Notes under the pieces: generated by a model
The model's database searches: none
What the model was told of the DNA's origin: nothing
Seen by the model: the letters and a program-made list of their open reading frames with translations, nothing else
In this document: positions 27,282 to 35,530 of the stretch, one piece after another
Layout of the letters: each line of letters begins with the position of its first letter
Numbering within the stretch: the stretch's first letter is position 1
Assembly (NCBI RefSeq): GCF_003863335.1
Contig: NZ_RRAZ01000026.1
Span: 1-52,768 of the forward strand
From: Falsigemmobacter faecalis
GTDB taxonomy: Bacteria; Pseudomonadota; Alphaproteobacteria; Rhodobacterales; Rhodobacteraceae
Direction of reading: 5' to 3'
Length of the DNA: 52,768 bases
Made by a program: the position numbers and the translations under genes

Positions 27282-28007
27282 ATGACCTACTGCGTTGGAC
27301 TGCTCTTGAAAGCCGGGATGGTGCTGCTGTCAGACACCCGCACCAATGCGGGGCTCGACAATATTGCCACCTATCGCAAGATGTTCACCTTTGAAGAGCC
27401 GGGGGAGCGGGTCATCACCATTATGACCGCCGGGTCGCTCTCGGTCAGTCAGACCACGCTGTCGCGGCTGCGCGATGCGATCCGGGCCACGGATTCTGAT
27501 GGGGAAACCTCGATCATGAAGGCCCCCACCATGCTGAAGGTCGCGGAGATCGTTGGCAATATGCTGGCTGCCGTGCGCCTGGATGTGGAAGAAAAGCTGC
27601 ATTCCATGCGGCAGAGCGCCTCGGCGAGCATGATTGTGGCGGGGCAGCGCAAAGGCGGTAACCCGCGGATGTTTCTGATCTATCCGGAGGGCAATTTCAT
27701 TGAGGCCACCGATGACACCCCTTTTCTGCAGATCGGCGAGCATAAATACGGCAAACCGATTCTGGACCGGGTGGTGCATATGGACACCCCGCTGATCGAC
27801 GCACAAAAGGCGGTGCTTTTATCGATGGATTCCACCCTGCGCTCGAACCTTTCGGTCGGGATGCCGCTGGATCTGCAGGTCATCGCGCGGGATGCCTGCG
27901 GGGTCACCATGAGCCGCCGGATTGAGGCCGGAGATCAGGATTTCCGCGCCATGTCGGATGCCTGGTCGGTGGCTTTGCGCGACGGGTTCCAGCAGATCCC
28001 GCTTTGA
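27282..28007 (+). CDS. Anbu (ancestral beta-subunit) proteasome-like protease
   Basis: A 241-residue Ntn-hydrolase of the Anbu family, related to HslV and 20S proteasome beta subunits. Start choice: an in-frame GTG lies directly before ATG 27282, but starting at ATG gives Met-Thr-Tyr, so Met removal exposes Thr2 as the N-terminal nucleophile. The N-terminus continues with SDTRTNAGLDN, which carries the conserved Asp and Arg, and FRKM-like YRKMF. Anbu proteins form helical or spiral assemblies; their natural substrate is not known. The gene completes the cluster described for its three neighbours upstream. Confidence 0.9.
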   Translation: MTYCVGLLLKAGMVLLSDTRTNAGLDNIATYRKMFTFEEPGERVITIMTAGSLSVSQTTLSRLRDAIRATDSDGETSIMKAPTMLKVAEIVGNMLAAVRLDVEEKLHSMRQSASASMIVAGQRKGGNPRMFLIYPEGNFIEATDDTPFLQIGEHKYGKPILDRVVHMDTPLIDAQKAVLLSMDSTLRSNLSVGMPLDLQVIARDACGVTMSRRIEAGDQDFRAMSDAWSVALRDGFQQIPL

Positions 28008-28051
28008 AGATAACACTCGCCTGACGGGCGCTTTCGCGTCAGACTGTGGGC

Positions 28052-28702
28052 ATGTGGTACAGGCTGGCGTTTCTCATTGCCCTTCTGATCCCCCGGGGCG
28101 CCCTGCCCTGCGAAACGGCTTTGCTGCTGGCGATGGATGTCTCCGGCTCTGTCGACAGTTCGGAATACCGGCTGCAAAATGAGGGGCTGGCCGCCGCCCT
28201 GCGCGATCCGGAGATCCGCGATATTATGGTGCAGGGGGCCGTGAGCATCAGCGTGCTGCAGTGGTCGGGTCCCGGGCAGCAGCAGGTGATGATTGACTGG
28301 ACCTCTGTGCAGGATCTTCGCGCCGCAGAGAGGCTGGCCGCTGAGGTCGCGGCCATGCCCCGCGCCTTTGCGGTGGGCGTGACCGCCATCGGGGAGGCGC
28401 TTTACGCCAGTGCTGCGCAGTTTGCCCGCGCCCCGCCCTGTCGCCACCTTGTGGCCGATATCTCAGGCGACGGCGATGAGAATGCGGGCTTTACCCTGCC
28501 CGCCGCGCGTCAGGCGCTGGAACGGGCGGGCGTGCAGATCAACGGGCTGGCAATTGAGCAGATCGGGCGCGCGGTCTCGGCCTTTTACCGCGCCAGGCTG
28601 ATCTCACAGGATGGCTTTGTTGAGACCGCCGACGGCCATCTCGATTTCGCCCGCGCCATCCGGGTCAAGCTTTTGCGCGAACTCACAAAGCCTGCCACCT
28701 GA
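28052..28702 (+). CDS. DUF1194 protein, secreted von Willebrand A domain
   Basis: A 216-residue exported protein of the DUF1194 family, common in alphaproteobacteria. A signal peptide covers residues 1 to about 19 (hydrophobic AFLIALLIPRGALP, then CETALLL). The rest is a von Willebrand A fold with metal-ion site AMDVSGSVD (D-x-S-x-S intact) and a second block VADISGDGDENAG. A Cys near the mature N-terminus and another at APPCRHL may pair. Function unknown; probably protein-protein contacts in the periplasm. A GTG six bases upstream is an alternative start. No strong RBS is visible for either. Confidence 0.82.
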   Translation: MWYRLAFLIALLIPRGALPCETALLLAMDVSGSVDSSEYRLQNEGLAAALRDPEIRDIMVQGAVSISVLQWSGPGQQQVMIDWTSVQDLRAAERLAAEVAAMPRAFAVGVTAIGEALYASAAQFARAPPCRHLVADISGDGDENAGFTLPAARQALERAGVQINGLAIEQIGRAVSAFYRARLISQDGFVETADGHLDFARAIRVKLLRELTKPAT

Positions 28703-28784
28703 GGCGGGGCGAAAAATCCCCGCTCCCTCTTCCATCGCCCGGTAAATCCCTTATGCTGTCGACCCGTGACGACATGAGGGACCT

Positions 28785-29261
28785 ATGGTGCGCAGCATTG
28801 AGTATGGAAATCTGATGCATCAGGCGATGCGGGGGCTGATCCGTCAGGTCCTGACGGAGGTGCGCCAGAACGGACTTCCGGGTGAGCATCATTTCTTCAT
28901 CACCTTCGATACCACCCATCCGGATGTGCAGATCGCCGACTGGCTGCGGGCGCGTTATCCTGAAGAAATGACCATCGTTATTCAGCACTGGTTTGAGAAC
29001 CTGGAGGTGGATGAAGAAGGCTTCACCATCACGCTGAACTTCGGCAATCAGCCCGAGCCGATGCGCATTCCCTTTGACGCTCTGCGCACCTTCGTTGATC
29101 CGTCGGTTGAATTCGGCCTGCGCTTTGAGGCGCATGAGGAAGACCCGGACGAGGAAGATGAGAGCGAAGAGGGGGGCGATGATGAGCCGACCCCGCCGCC
29201 CGCCGCCCCCTCTCCGGGCGGGGCTGAGGTGGTTCAGCTGAACCGTTTTCGTAAAACCTGA
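28785..29261 (+). CDS. sspB: SspB-type ClpXP adaptor
   Basis: A 158-residue cytoplasmic adaptor that delivers ssrA-tagged and other substrates to ClpXP. The N-terminal beta-sandwich domain (1-115) includes HHFFITFDTTHPDV and YPEEMTIVIQHWFENL, typical of the alphaproteobacterial SspB. An acidic, Pro-rich flexible linker follows (about 116-145), and the tail VVQLNRFRK resembles the short ClpX-binding module at the C-terminus of SspB. RBS GAGGG precedes ATG. A GC hairpin follows the stop. Confidence 0.9.
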   Translation: MVRSIEYGNLMHQAMRGLIRQVLTEVRQNGLPGEHHFFITFDTTHPDVQIADWLRARYPEEMTIVIQHWFENLEVDEEGFTITLNFGNQPEPMRIPFDALRTFVDPSVEFGLRFEAHEEDPDEEDESEEGGDDEPTPPPAAPSPGGAEVVQLNRFRKT

Positions 29262-29270
29262 GCGTAAAAC

Positions 29271-29292
29271 GGCCCGGGTCACTCCCGGGCCT
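29271..29292 (+). terminator. Terminator-like hairpin after sspB
   Basis: GGCCCGGG-TCACT-CCCGGGCC: a perfect 8-bp stem followed by TTATGTT. The T-tract is weak, so termination may be partial. Confidence 0.6.
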
Positions 29293-29381
29293 TATGTTAG
29301 CGCCGGTATACACCCGCATACCAATTGCCATCGCAGCCCCCCGGCGCTATGGCAGTTCCCGAGTATTCGCAGGAGGAACGC

Positions 29382-30776
29382 ATGACCGCGACCCGCACCG
29401 AAACCGACAGCTTCGGCCCGCTCGAAGTCCCCGCAGACAAATACTGGGGCGCACAGACCCAGCGGTCGATCATCAATTTCCCGATCGGCTGGGAACGTCA
29501 GCCGGTTCCGGTGATCCGTGCGCTGGGCGTCATCAAAAAAGCCACCGCGCTGGTGAACAAGGCCCAGGGCGACCTGGACGGCACCCTGGCCGATGCCATT
29601 GCGGCGGCCGCGGATGAAGTGATCGCCGGCAAATTCGACGACAACTTCCCGCTGGTCGTCTGGCAGACCGGTTCGGGCACGCAAAGCAATATGAACGCCA
29701 ACGAGGTCATCTCGAACCGCGCGATTGAAGTGCTGGGCGGCGAGAAGGGCTCGAAAAAGCCGGTTCACCCGAATGATCACGTGAACATGGGTCAGTCGTC
29801 CAACGACACTTTCCCGACCGCGATGCATGTCGCCATCGGCACCCATACCCGTGACGTGCTGCTGCCGGGTCTGGAAAAGCTCGCGAAAGCGCTTTGGGCG
29901 AAGTCGGAAGAGTTCAAAGACATCATCAAGATCGGCCGCACCCATACCCAGGATGCAACGCCGCTGACCCTTGGTCAGGAATTTTCGGGCTATGCGACCC
30001 AGGTGGACCGCGGCATTGAGCGCGTGAAACTGGCGCTGCCGCATATCTATGAGCTGGCACAGGGCGGCACCGCCGTTGGCACCGGTCTGAACACCCGCGT
30101 GGGCTTTGACGCCCGTGTGGCGGCTGAGATCGCGAAAGAGACCGGCCTGCCCTTCATCACCGCGCCGAATAAATTTGAAGCCCTGGCCGCGCATGACGCC
30201 ATGGTCTTTTTCTCGGGCGCGCTGAAAACGGTTGCAGGCTCGCTCTTCAAGATCGCCAACGACCTGCGTCTGCTGGGCTCGGGCCCGCGTTCGGGTCTGG
30301 GTGAGCTGATCCTGCCGGAAAACGAGCCGGGCTCGTCGATCATGCCGGGCAAAGTGAACCCGACCCAGGCCGAAGCGCTGACCATGGTCTGCGCCCATGT
30401 CATGGGCAATGATGCGGCGGTCGGCTTTGCCGGTTCGCAGGGCCATTTTGAGCTGAACGTCTATAACCCGATGATGTCTTACAACGTCATCCAGTCGATC
30501 CAGCTTCTGGGCGATGCAGCCTCGAGCTTCACCGACAATATGGTCGTCGGCACGCAGGCGAACACGGTTCGCATTGAAAAGCTGATGAAAGAATCGCTGA
30601 TGCTGGTCACCGCACTGGCACCGACCATCGGTTACGATGCGGCGACCAAAGTGGCGAAGACCGCCCATAAAAACGGCACCACCCTGCGCGAAGAAGCGAT
30701 CAACCTCGGCTATGTCGATGGCGAGACCTTTGACCGCGTCGTGCGCCCCGAAGACATGATCAGCCCGAAAGGCTGA
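29382..30776 (+). CDS. fumC: Class II fumarate hydratase
   Basis: Oxygen-stable, iron-free fumarase converting fumarate to malate in the citric acid cycle; cytoplasmic homotetramer. The 464-residue length is normal. The family signature [11 protein letters not shown], with the catalytic Ser on the mobile loop, is intact; also [13 protein letters not shown] and the substrate-site segment [16 protein letters not shown] with the conserved His. ATG 29382 is preceded by AGGAGGAA at ideal spacing; an in-frame start 19 codons upstream lacks this and is rejected. Third-base use (abundant GCG/CTG/ACC) suggests high expression. A DUF4169 gene follows after 8 bases. Confidence 0.95.
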   Translation: MTATRTETDSFGPLEVPADKYWGAQTQRSIINFPIGWERQPVPVIRALGVIKKATALVNKAQGDLDGTLADAIAAAADEVIAGKFDDNFPLVVWQTGSGTQSNMNANEVISNRAIEVLGGEKGSKKPVHPNDHVNMGQSSNDTFPTAMHVAIGTHTRDVLLPGLEKLAKALWAKSEEFKDIIKIGRTHTQDATPLTLGQEFSGYATQVDRGIERVKLALPHIYELAQGGTAVGTGLNTRVGFDARVAAEIAKETGLPFITAPNKFEALAAHDAMVFFSGALKTVAGSLFKIANDLRLLGSGPRSGLGELILPENEPGSSIMPGKVNPTQAEALTMVCAHVMGNDAAVGFAGSQGHFELNVYNPMMSYNVIQSIQLLGDAASSFTDNMVVGTQANTVRIEKLMKESLMLVTALAPTIGYDAATKVAKTAHKNGTTLREEAINLGYVDGETFDRVVRPEDMISPKG

Positions 30777-30784
30777 GGCATCTC

Positions 30785-30961
30785 ATGGCAGAGGTGATCA
30801 ACCTTCGGCAGTTCAAAAAGCAGGCGGCCCGTCAGGCCGCCCGCACCGAGGCTGACACCAATGCCGTGAAATTCGGCCGCACCAAGGCTATGAAAAAGCG
30901 CGAGGCGGAGGACGCCTCGCGTGCAAAATCCGCCCTCGACGGGCATAAACTCGAAGATTAA
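30785..30961 (+). CDS. DUF4169 small protein
   Basis: A 58-residue, highly charged protein (Lys/Arg/Glu/Ala-rich, probably one long helix) that starts MAEVINLRQFKKQAARQAA, matching DUF4169, a small family found next to fumC in Rhodobacteraceae. Function unknown. It begins eight bases after the fumC stop, so it is almost certainly cotranscribed. Its stop codon overlaps the stop of the opposing gene. Confidence 0.85.
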   Translation: MAEVINLRQFKKQAARQAARTEADTNAVKFGRTKAMKKREAEDASRAKSALDGHKLED

Positions 30962-31536
30962 GCCGCCGGCGTGAAGAACCGCTCTGCCGGGATCATCGCC
31001 GCGAGCTTGCCTGCCGCCGTCCAGTCCCGCTCCCAGGGCGCGTCAGAGGCGACCAGCACCACCGCATCCCCCGGAGACCTCCCCAGCACCGCGCGCAGAC
31101 GCTCCGCCGTGGCACGGAAGCTCTCCATCGGCAGCGGGGCCTGGCCTGCGCCATCAAGCACATCGCCATTCGCGATCAGCAGCTGATCTGCCGCCATGCT
31201 CTGCGCCAGGGCCAGCCGCCCGACGCCCCGCAGCGAGAGAAGCCTTTCGCGTTCCCGCTCGGGCACGCGCAGCAGTTTTTCCAATCGCAGTGCATTGGAG
31301 GAAAACAGAAAAGCAATGATGTCGCGCCCCGTAGCGGCCCGCACCCCGGCATAGGTTTTGTAATCGAGACCCAGATCCTGCGCCCGCTTCACCCGCAGCC
31401 GCACCACCTCTACCGGCAGCACCGGCAGAAGCCGCGCCCGCGCCTGGCTCCAGCAATGTCTGCGCCACTGAAAGCCCGCCATCTCCGGCCCGCCGTTATG
31501 ACCGATCCCCGCCACACCCTGTACTCCGCTGATCAT
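30958..31536 (-). CDS. Conserved hypothetical protein with GIGHNGGP motif
   Basis: About 192 residues; I do not recognise a named domain. Near the start is GIGHNGGP, a short motif seen near the N-terminus of several unrelated Rhodobacteraceae proteins. The middle is helical and basic (VEVVRLRVKRAQDLGLDYKTY, then RERERLLSLRG), and the last third has an alternating hydrophobic pattern (DAVVLVASDAPWERDW). The start is uncertain: TTG 31587 or an ATG six bases inside it are possible, and none has a strong RBS. The gene is divergent from the ribbon-helix-helix gene, so it may be under its control. Its stop overlaps that of DUF4169. Confidence 0.65.
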   Translation of the reverse strand: MISGVQGVAGIGHNGGPEMAGFQWRRHCWSQARARLLPVLPVEVVRLRVKRAQDLGLDYKTYAGVRAATGRDIIAFLFSSNALRLEKLLRVPERERERLLSLRGVGRLALAQSMAADQLLIANGDVLDGAGQAPLPMESFRATAERLRAVLGRSPGDAVVLVASDAPWERDWTAAGKLAAMIPAERFFTPAA

Positions 31537-31598
31537 TTCGCATCTGAGGCCTTGCCCCCCGCCTGAGAGGCTGGCACCCATAGACAAAAGAGGATGCC

Positions 31599-31844
31599 AT
31601 GTCGGACCGCCCTGTCAAACGCTCGCTGACCCTGCATGGCCACCGCACCAGCGTTTCTCTTGAGACGCCTTTTTGGGAGGCATTGCAGGACATCGCCGCA
31701 GCGCGCGGGATGTCACTCGCAAAAATTGCAGCTGAAATCGACGACACACGCGGAACGGGTTCCGGCCTTGCCACTGCCCTTCGGCTTTATGTGCTGGCCT
31801 ATTATCGCCGGCCCACAGACGAACCCATTCAAAGCACGGAATAA
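31599..31844 (+). CDS. Ribbon-helix-helix domain protein
   Basis: An 81-residue small DNA-binding protein. The ribbon strand is HRTSVSLETPFW and the two helices are WEALQDIAAARG and SLAKIAAEIDDTR, the pattern of the RHH_4 family (PF13467 type) common in alphaproteobacteria. A hydrophobic tail (ALRLYVLAYYRRP) follows. It probably binds DNA as a dimer and may regulate its own divergent promoter. RBS AGAGGA lies just upstream. It precedes the Tad locus by 155 bases but has no proven link to it. Confidence 0.85.
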   Translation: MSDRPVKRSLTLHGHRTSVSLETPFWEALQDIAAARGMSLAKIAAEIDDTRGTGSGLATALRLYVLAYYRRPTDEPIQSTE

Positions 31845-31999
31845 TCTTGCATTCTTGTGTGCTTTTTCGGGAACATTCCTCAGCGGATCGTTCTGCGTTG
31901 CAATAATTTCGTCCCTGGGTCAGAGTAAGAAACTGTAAGGGATGGGTTCCAGGCGGCCACAAGAGCCGTGGGGCAGTGGTGATCGGAGAGGCAGGTCAC

Positions 32000-33382
32000 A
32001 TGAGTTTCAGATTTTCAGGCCCTGCGGGCCTGCTGGGGATTGCGCTGGCTTTTGCCGTTTTCGCATCTCCGGCAGTTGTAAATGCCGACAGCATCCGTGT
32101 CATGCGCGGCGCGTCGTCTTCGGCGCTTCAGGTACCGATGAACCGCGCTGTTGTCGTTGAAAGCGATGTCGCTTTTGCGGAACTCTCGATCGCCAATCCG
32201 GGGATTGCCGATATTTCCACACTCTCGGACCGCTCGATCTATGTGCTGGGCAAAACGCCGGGGCGCACGACCCTGACGCTTCTGACCGCCGAGGGGCGGC
32301 TGATTTCCAACGTCGAAGTCCATGTCACCCCCGATATCGCTGAGTTCAAAGAGCGTCTGCGCCAGATCCTTCCGTCGGAAAAGATCGAAGTGCGCACCGC
32401 CAATGACGGCATCGTGCTGTCGGGCACCGTGACCTCGACCGCGCGACTGGATCGCGCGCTGGATCTGGCCGAGCGCTATGCCCCGGGCCGGGTGTCGAAC
32501 CTGATGAATGTCGGCGGCACCCAGCAGGTCATGCTGAAGGTCCGCTTTGCAGAGATGCAGCGCTCGGTCTCTAAATCGCTTTCGGCGCAGCTTGGCGCCA
32601 ATGGCACCCTGGGTCGTGGCAGCGGCTCGACCACGGTGGACGGCTCGGGCGGAGTGCTGGCGGGCGGCGGCATCGGCACGCTGGGCCTTGGCTTCTCAGC
32701 GGGCTCGATGCAGTTCTCGGTGATGCTGGAAGCGCTTGAGAATAAAGGCGTTGTCCGGACCCTGGCAGAGCCGAACCTGACCGCGCTGTCGGGCCAGCAG
32801 GCGAAGTTTCTGGCGGGCGGCGAATATCCCATTCCGGTGCGCAACGACGACAGCGTTTCTGTGCAGTATAAGCCCTTCGGTGTTGAGCTGAACTTCACCC
32901 CCCGCGTGGTGGATGGTGACGTGATCAACCTTGAGATCAATGCCGCCGTCTCCTCGCTCGACAGTTCGGTTGCGGTGCAAACCTCAGGGATCACCGTCAA
33001 CGGCTTCAAGCGGCGCGAAACCTCGACCACCGTTGAGATGCGCGACGGGGAAAGCTTTGCGATTGCAGGGCTTTTGCAGGATGACTTCCGCAATCTGAAG
33101 GGCCAGGTGCCCTGGCTTGGGGATATCCCGATCCTTGGCGCGCTTTTCCGGTCAGCGGATTATCAGCGCCAGCAGTCGGAGCTGGTGATCATCGTCACGC
33201 CGCATCTGGTCAGCCCGACGCGCGGCGAAGCCCTGGCGCTGCCGACCGATCGGGTGCGGCTGCCGACGGAGAATGAATTCTTCCTGCACGGCAAAAACGT
33301 CGGTGGGGTGCGCGCCACCGGTGCCGCCGGTGAGATCGCCCGCCAGGACTTCAGCTCGCCCTATGGCTATGTGATGGAGTAA
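32000..33382 (+). CDS. cpaC: Tad pilus outer-membrane secretin CpaC/RcpA
   Basis: Secretin that forms the outer-membrane pore through which the Flp pilus exits; 460 residues. Signal peptide 1-29 ends VNA. An N-terminal domain (residues 35-110, with VVVESDVAFAELSIANPGIA) matches the pilus-secretin N domain, then a BON-like segment (about 110-165), then the secretin core with VPWLGDIPILGALFRS and the final ELVIIVTPHLV. ATG 32000 has GAGAGGCAGG upstream. It is the first gene of the Tad locus here; the usual upstream genes flp, cpaA and cpaB are not in front of it. Confidence 0.92.
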   Translation: MSFRFSGPAGLLGIALAFAVFASPAVVNADSIRVMRGASSSALQVPMNRAVVVESDVAFAELSIANPGIADISTLSDRSIYVLGKTPGRTTLTLLTAEGRLISNVEVHVTPDIAEFKERLRQILPSEKIEVRTANDGIVLSGTVTSTARLDRALDLAERYAPGRVSNLMNVGGTQQVMLKVRFAEMQRSVSKSLSAQLGANGTLGRGSGSTTVDGSGGVLAGGGIGTLGLGFSAGSMQFSVMLEALENKGVVRTLAEPNLTALSGQQAKFLAGGEYPIPVRNDDSVSVQYKPFGVELNFTPRVVDGDVINLEINAAVSSLDSSVAVQTSGITVNGFKRRETSTTVEMRDGESFAIAGLLQDDFRNLKGQVPWLGDIPILGALFRSADYQRQQSELVIIVTPHLVSPTRGEALALPTDRVRLPTENEFFLHGKNVGGVRATGAAGEIARQDFSSPYGYVME

Positions 33383-33386
33383 GCGA

Positions 33387-34019
33387 ATGACCGCGAAACC
33401 CCTCTCCAAAGCCCTGCCCCTGCTGATGATCCTGTCGCTTGCGGCCTGCGGCACCAGCGAGATCGGCTCCGATCTTCCGGCCGCAGATTTTGGCAATGCC
33501 ACGATGAACAACGGCATGATCCAGTCGGGTGAGCTGAATTACGTCATGGCGCTTGGCACCCGCTTTGCCCAGGAAGTCCCGAGCACGATCACCTTCGCCT
33601 TCAACTCGGCGGAACTCGATGGCGCGGCGCGGCAGGTGCTGGCACAACAGGCGCATTGGATCCGGCAGTTCCCGGAGGTGCGCTTCAAGGTTTATGGCCA
33701 TACCGATGCCGTCGGCTCAGGCAGCTACAACTACCGGCTGGGGCTGCGGCGTGCGCAGGCTGTGGTGGCCTTCCTTGCCAGCCAGGGCGTCAGCCGCGCA
33801 AGGCTGGAAGCGGTCGTCAGCCACGGCAAGACCCAGCCTTTGATCCCGGTCCCGGGGCCTGAGCGCGCGAACCGGCGCACGGTCACCGAGGTGACCGGCT
33901 TTGTGGCCCGTCATCCGACGGTGCTGCACGGCAAATATGCCGAGGTGATTTTCCGCGATTATGTAGGGTCAGCTGGCGGCGCGAACACGACGCCAAAGAC
34001 CAGTGTTTCCGGCGGGTGA
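33387..34019 (+). CDS. OmpA-family outer-membrane lipoprotein (Tad locus)
   Basis: A 210-residue lipoprotein. The lipobox LSLAAC places the lipidated Cys at residue 21. The C-terminal OmpA domain (about 75-185) binds peptidoglycan: FAFNSAELDGAARQVL, then GHTDAVGSGSYNYRLGLRRA and ERANRRTVTEV with the conserved Asp and Arg. It sits four bases after cpaC and takes the place where other loci carry CpaD, so it probably anchors or stabilises the secretin. A strong terminator follows. Confidence 0.88.
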   Translation: MTAKPLSKALPLLMILSLAACGTSEIGSDLPAADFGNATMNNGMIQSGELNYVMALGTRFAQEVPSTITFAFNSAELDGAARQVLAQQAHWIRQFPEVRFKVYGHTDAVGSGSYNYRLGLRRAQAVVAFLASQGVSRARLEAVVSHGKTQPLIPVPGPERANRRTVTEVTGFVARHPTVLHGKYAEVIFRDYVGSAGGANTTPKTSVSGG

Positions 34020-34056
34020 ACAGTCTTCGCCTGAAAAAGGCCACATTTCACCCAGC

Positions 34057-34092
34057 AAAAGGGCGCGACAGAACAGAATGTCGCGCCCTTTT
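34057..34092 (+). terminator. Strong intrinsic terminator inside the Tad locus
   Basis: Perfect 14-bp stem AAAAGGGCGCGACA / TGTCGCGCCCTTTT with an 8-base loop. It separates cpaC-ompA from the cpaE-led unit. The stem ends in A and T runs on both sides. Confidence 0.93.
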
Positions 34093-34253
34093 GCGTCTAA
34101 AATACCGAACATTTAGGATTTTTTAGCCAAATTATCGCCACCATTGCAGGCGAGTTTTGCACCATGAGCAGCGGGACAGTATGAGTCGTCCCGACACGAC
34201 TGTGGAGCGGGAGCGGAACAATCAGCCCCGCCTCAGGTACGAGGACCGATGTG
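34093..34253 (+). promoter_or_regulatory. Promoter region of the cpaE transcription unit
   Basis: The 160 bases after the terminator are clearly richer in A/T than their surroundings (TAAAATACCGAACATTTAGG, then TTTTTTAGCCAAATTATC). They must carry the promoter of the second Tad unit, because the terminator blocks read-through. Exact -35/-10 boxes cannot be fixed by eye. GAGGA precedes the cpaE start. Confidence 0.5.
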
Positions 34254-35519
34254 ATGGCAAGTGTGGCACAACTTTATCCCGAACCGGCTCCGATCGTGGC
34301 CTGCACTGTCTCGCGCAATGTGCAGAATTTTGATCTGCTGATCGAAGACATGGAAGCAGCACTGGGGGAGCGGTGGGGCGATCTGTCGTTCCAGGACGCG
34401 CTGGCCTTTTTCGACCAGCCCGATGCTGAACATCTCGAATTTGTCGCCCTCGCCGTGGATGGTGAGGATGAGGAAACAATGGCCGAGATTGCCGCTGTGG
34501 TCAGCGCGGCGCAAAAGCGCGGGATCAAGGTGATCCTGGTTGCCGATCAGGTCGGCCCCGCCGGGCTGCATCAGCTTTTGCGGATGGGCGCGGAAGATTT
34601 CGTGCCCTATCCGCTGCCCGAAGGCGCGCTGACGGAAGCGATTGAGCGGATCCGCCGCCCCGTTGCCCCGCCCGCCGGGATCGCAGCGCCCCCGGTCGCC
34701 CAGCAGCCCGACGCCCCCGCCTTTCGTGCCGGCGGCGACCGTGATGGCGTGGTGCTGCCGGTCCATGGCCTTGCGGGCGGTGTGGGCGGCACGACCTTTG
34801 CCGTCAACCTCGCGTGGGAGCTGGCAAATCTTTCGAAAACCAATCCGCCGCGCGTGGCACTGATTGACCTAGATCTGCAGTTCGGCTCGATTGCGACCTG
34901 CCTTGATCTGCCGCGCCGCGACCAGATCTTTGACGTGCTGTCGGATGTCTCCTCGATCGACAGCGACAGCTTTGTGCAGTCCATGCTGACCTTCAATGAG
35001 CGCCTGCACGTCTTCACCTCACCGCCCGATATGCTGCCGCTGGATTTCGTCACCTCTGAGGATGTGTCGAAGCTGATCACCATGGCGCGGGCGAATTTCG
35101 ATTATGTCGTGATCGATGTGCCGAAAACCATCGTGCAGTGGACGGAAACGGTTCTGAACCACGCCCATGTCTATTTCGGTCTGATCGAACTCGATATGCG
35201 CTCGGCACAAAATGCCCTCAGGCTGGTGCGGGCGCTGAAGGCTGAGAACCTGCCCTGGGAGAAGCTGCGCTTTGCGCTGAACCGCGCGCCGGGCTTCACC
35301 GATCTCTCCGGCAAATCCCGCGCAAGGCGCCTCGCCGAAAGCCTTGCCATTGATATTGAGATCATGCTGCCCGATGGCACGCGGCAGGTGACCCAGGCCA
35401 ATGACCACGGCGTGCCGCTGGCCATCAGCGCCGCCAAGAACCCGCTGCGTAAGGAAATTCAGAAAATCGCCCGGCAGATCAGCGAAACCAACGCTGCTGC
35501 CGAAGCCGCCCGCCTCTGA
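34254..35519 (+). CDS. cpaE: Tad pilus localisation ATPase-like CpaE/TadZ
   Basis: Cytoplasmic MinD/ParA-like protein that places the Tad machine in the cell; 421 residues. An N-terminal receiver-like domain (about 15-135) is followed by a MinD-type domain. The Walker A region reads LAGGVGGTT at 173-181, with no Lys in the positions where MinD proteins have GKxGKT: the deviant P-loop known for TadZ-type proteins. The Asp strand VALIDLDLQFGS is present. GTG 34251, one codon upstream, is an equal start candidate; ATG is chosen for spacing from GAGGA. It leads cpaE-cpaF-tadB-tadC-tadD-TPR-cpaA. Confidence 0.9.
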   Translation: MASVAQLYPEPAPIVACTVSRNVQNFDLLIEDMEAALGERWGDLSFQDALAFFDQPDAEHLEFVALAVDGEDEETMAEIAAVVSAAQKRGIKVILVADQVGPAGLHQLLRMGAEDFVPYPLPEGALTEAIERIRRPVAPPAGIAAPPVAQQPDAPAFRAGGDRDGVVLPVHGLAGGVGGTTFAVNLAWELANLSKTNPPRVALIDLDLQFGSIATCLDLPRRDQIFDVLSDVSSIDSDSFVQSMLTFNERLHVFTSPPDMLPLDFVTSEDVSKLITMARANFDYVVIDVPKTIVQWTETVLNHAHVYFGLIELDMRSAQNALRLVRALKAENLPWEKLRFALNRAPGFTDLSGKSRARRLAESLAIDIEIMLPDGTRQVTQANDHGVPLAISAAKNPLRKEIQKIARQISETNAAAEAARL

Positions 35520-35530
35520 GGGGTCCGCCG

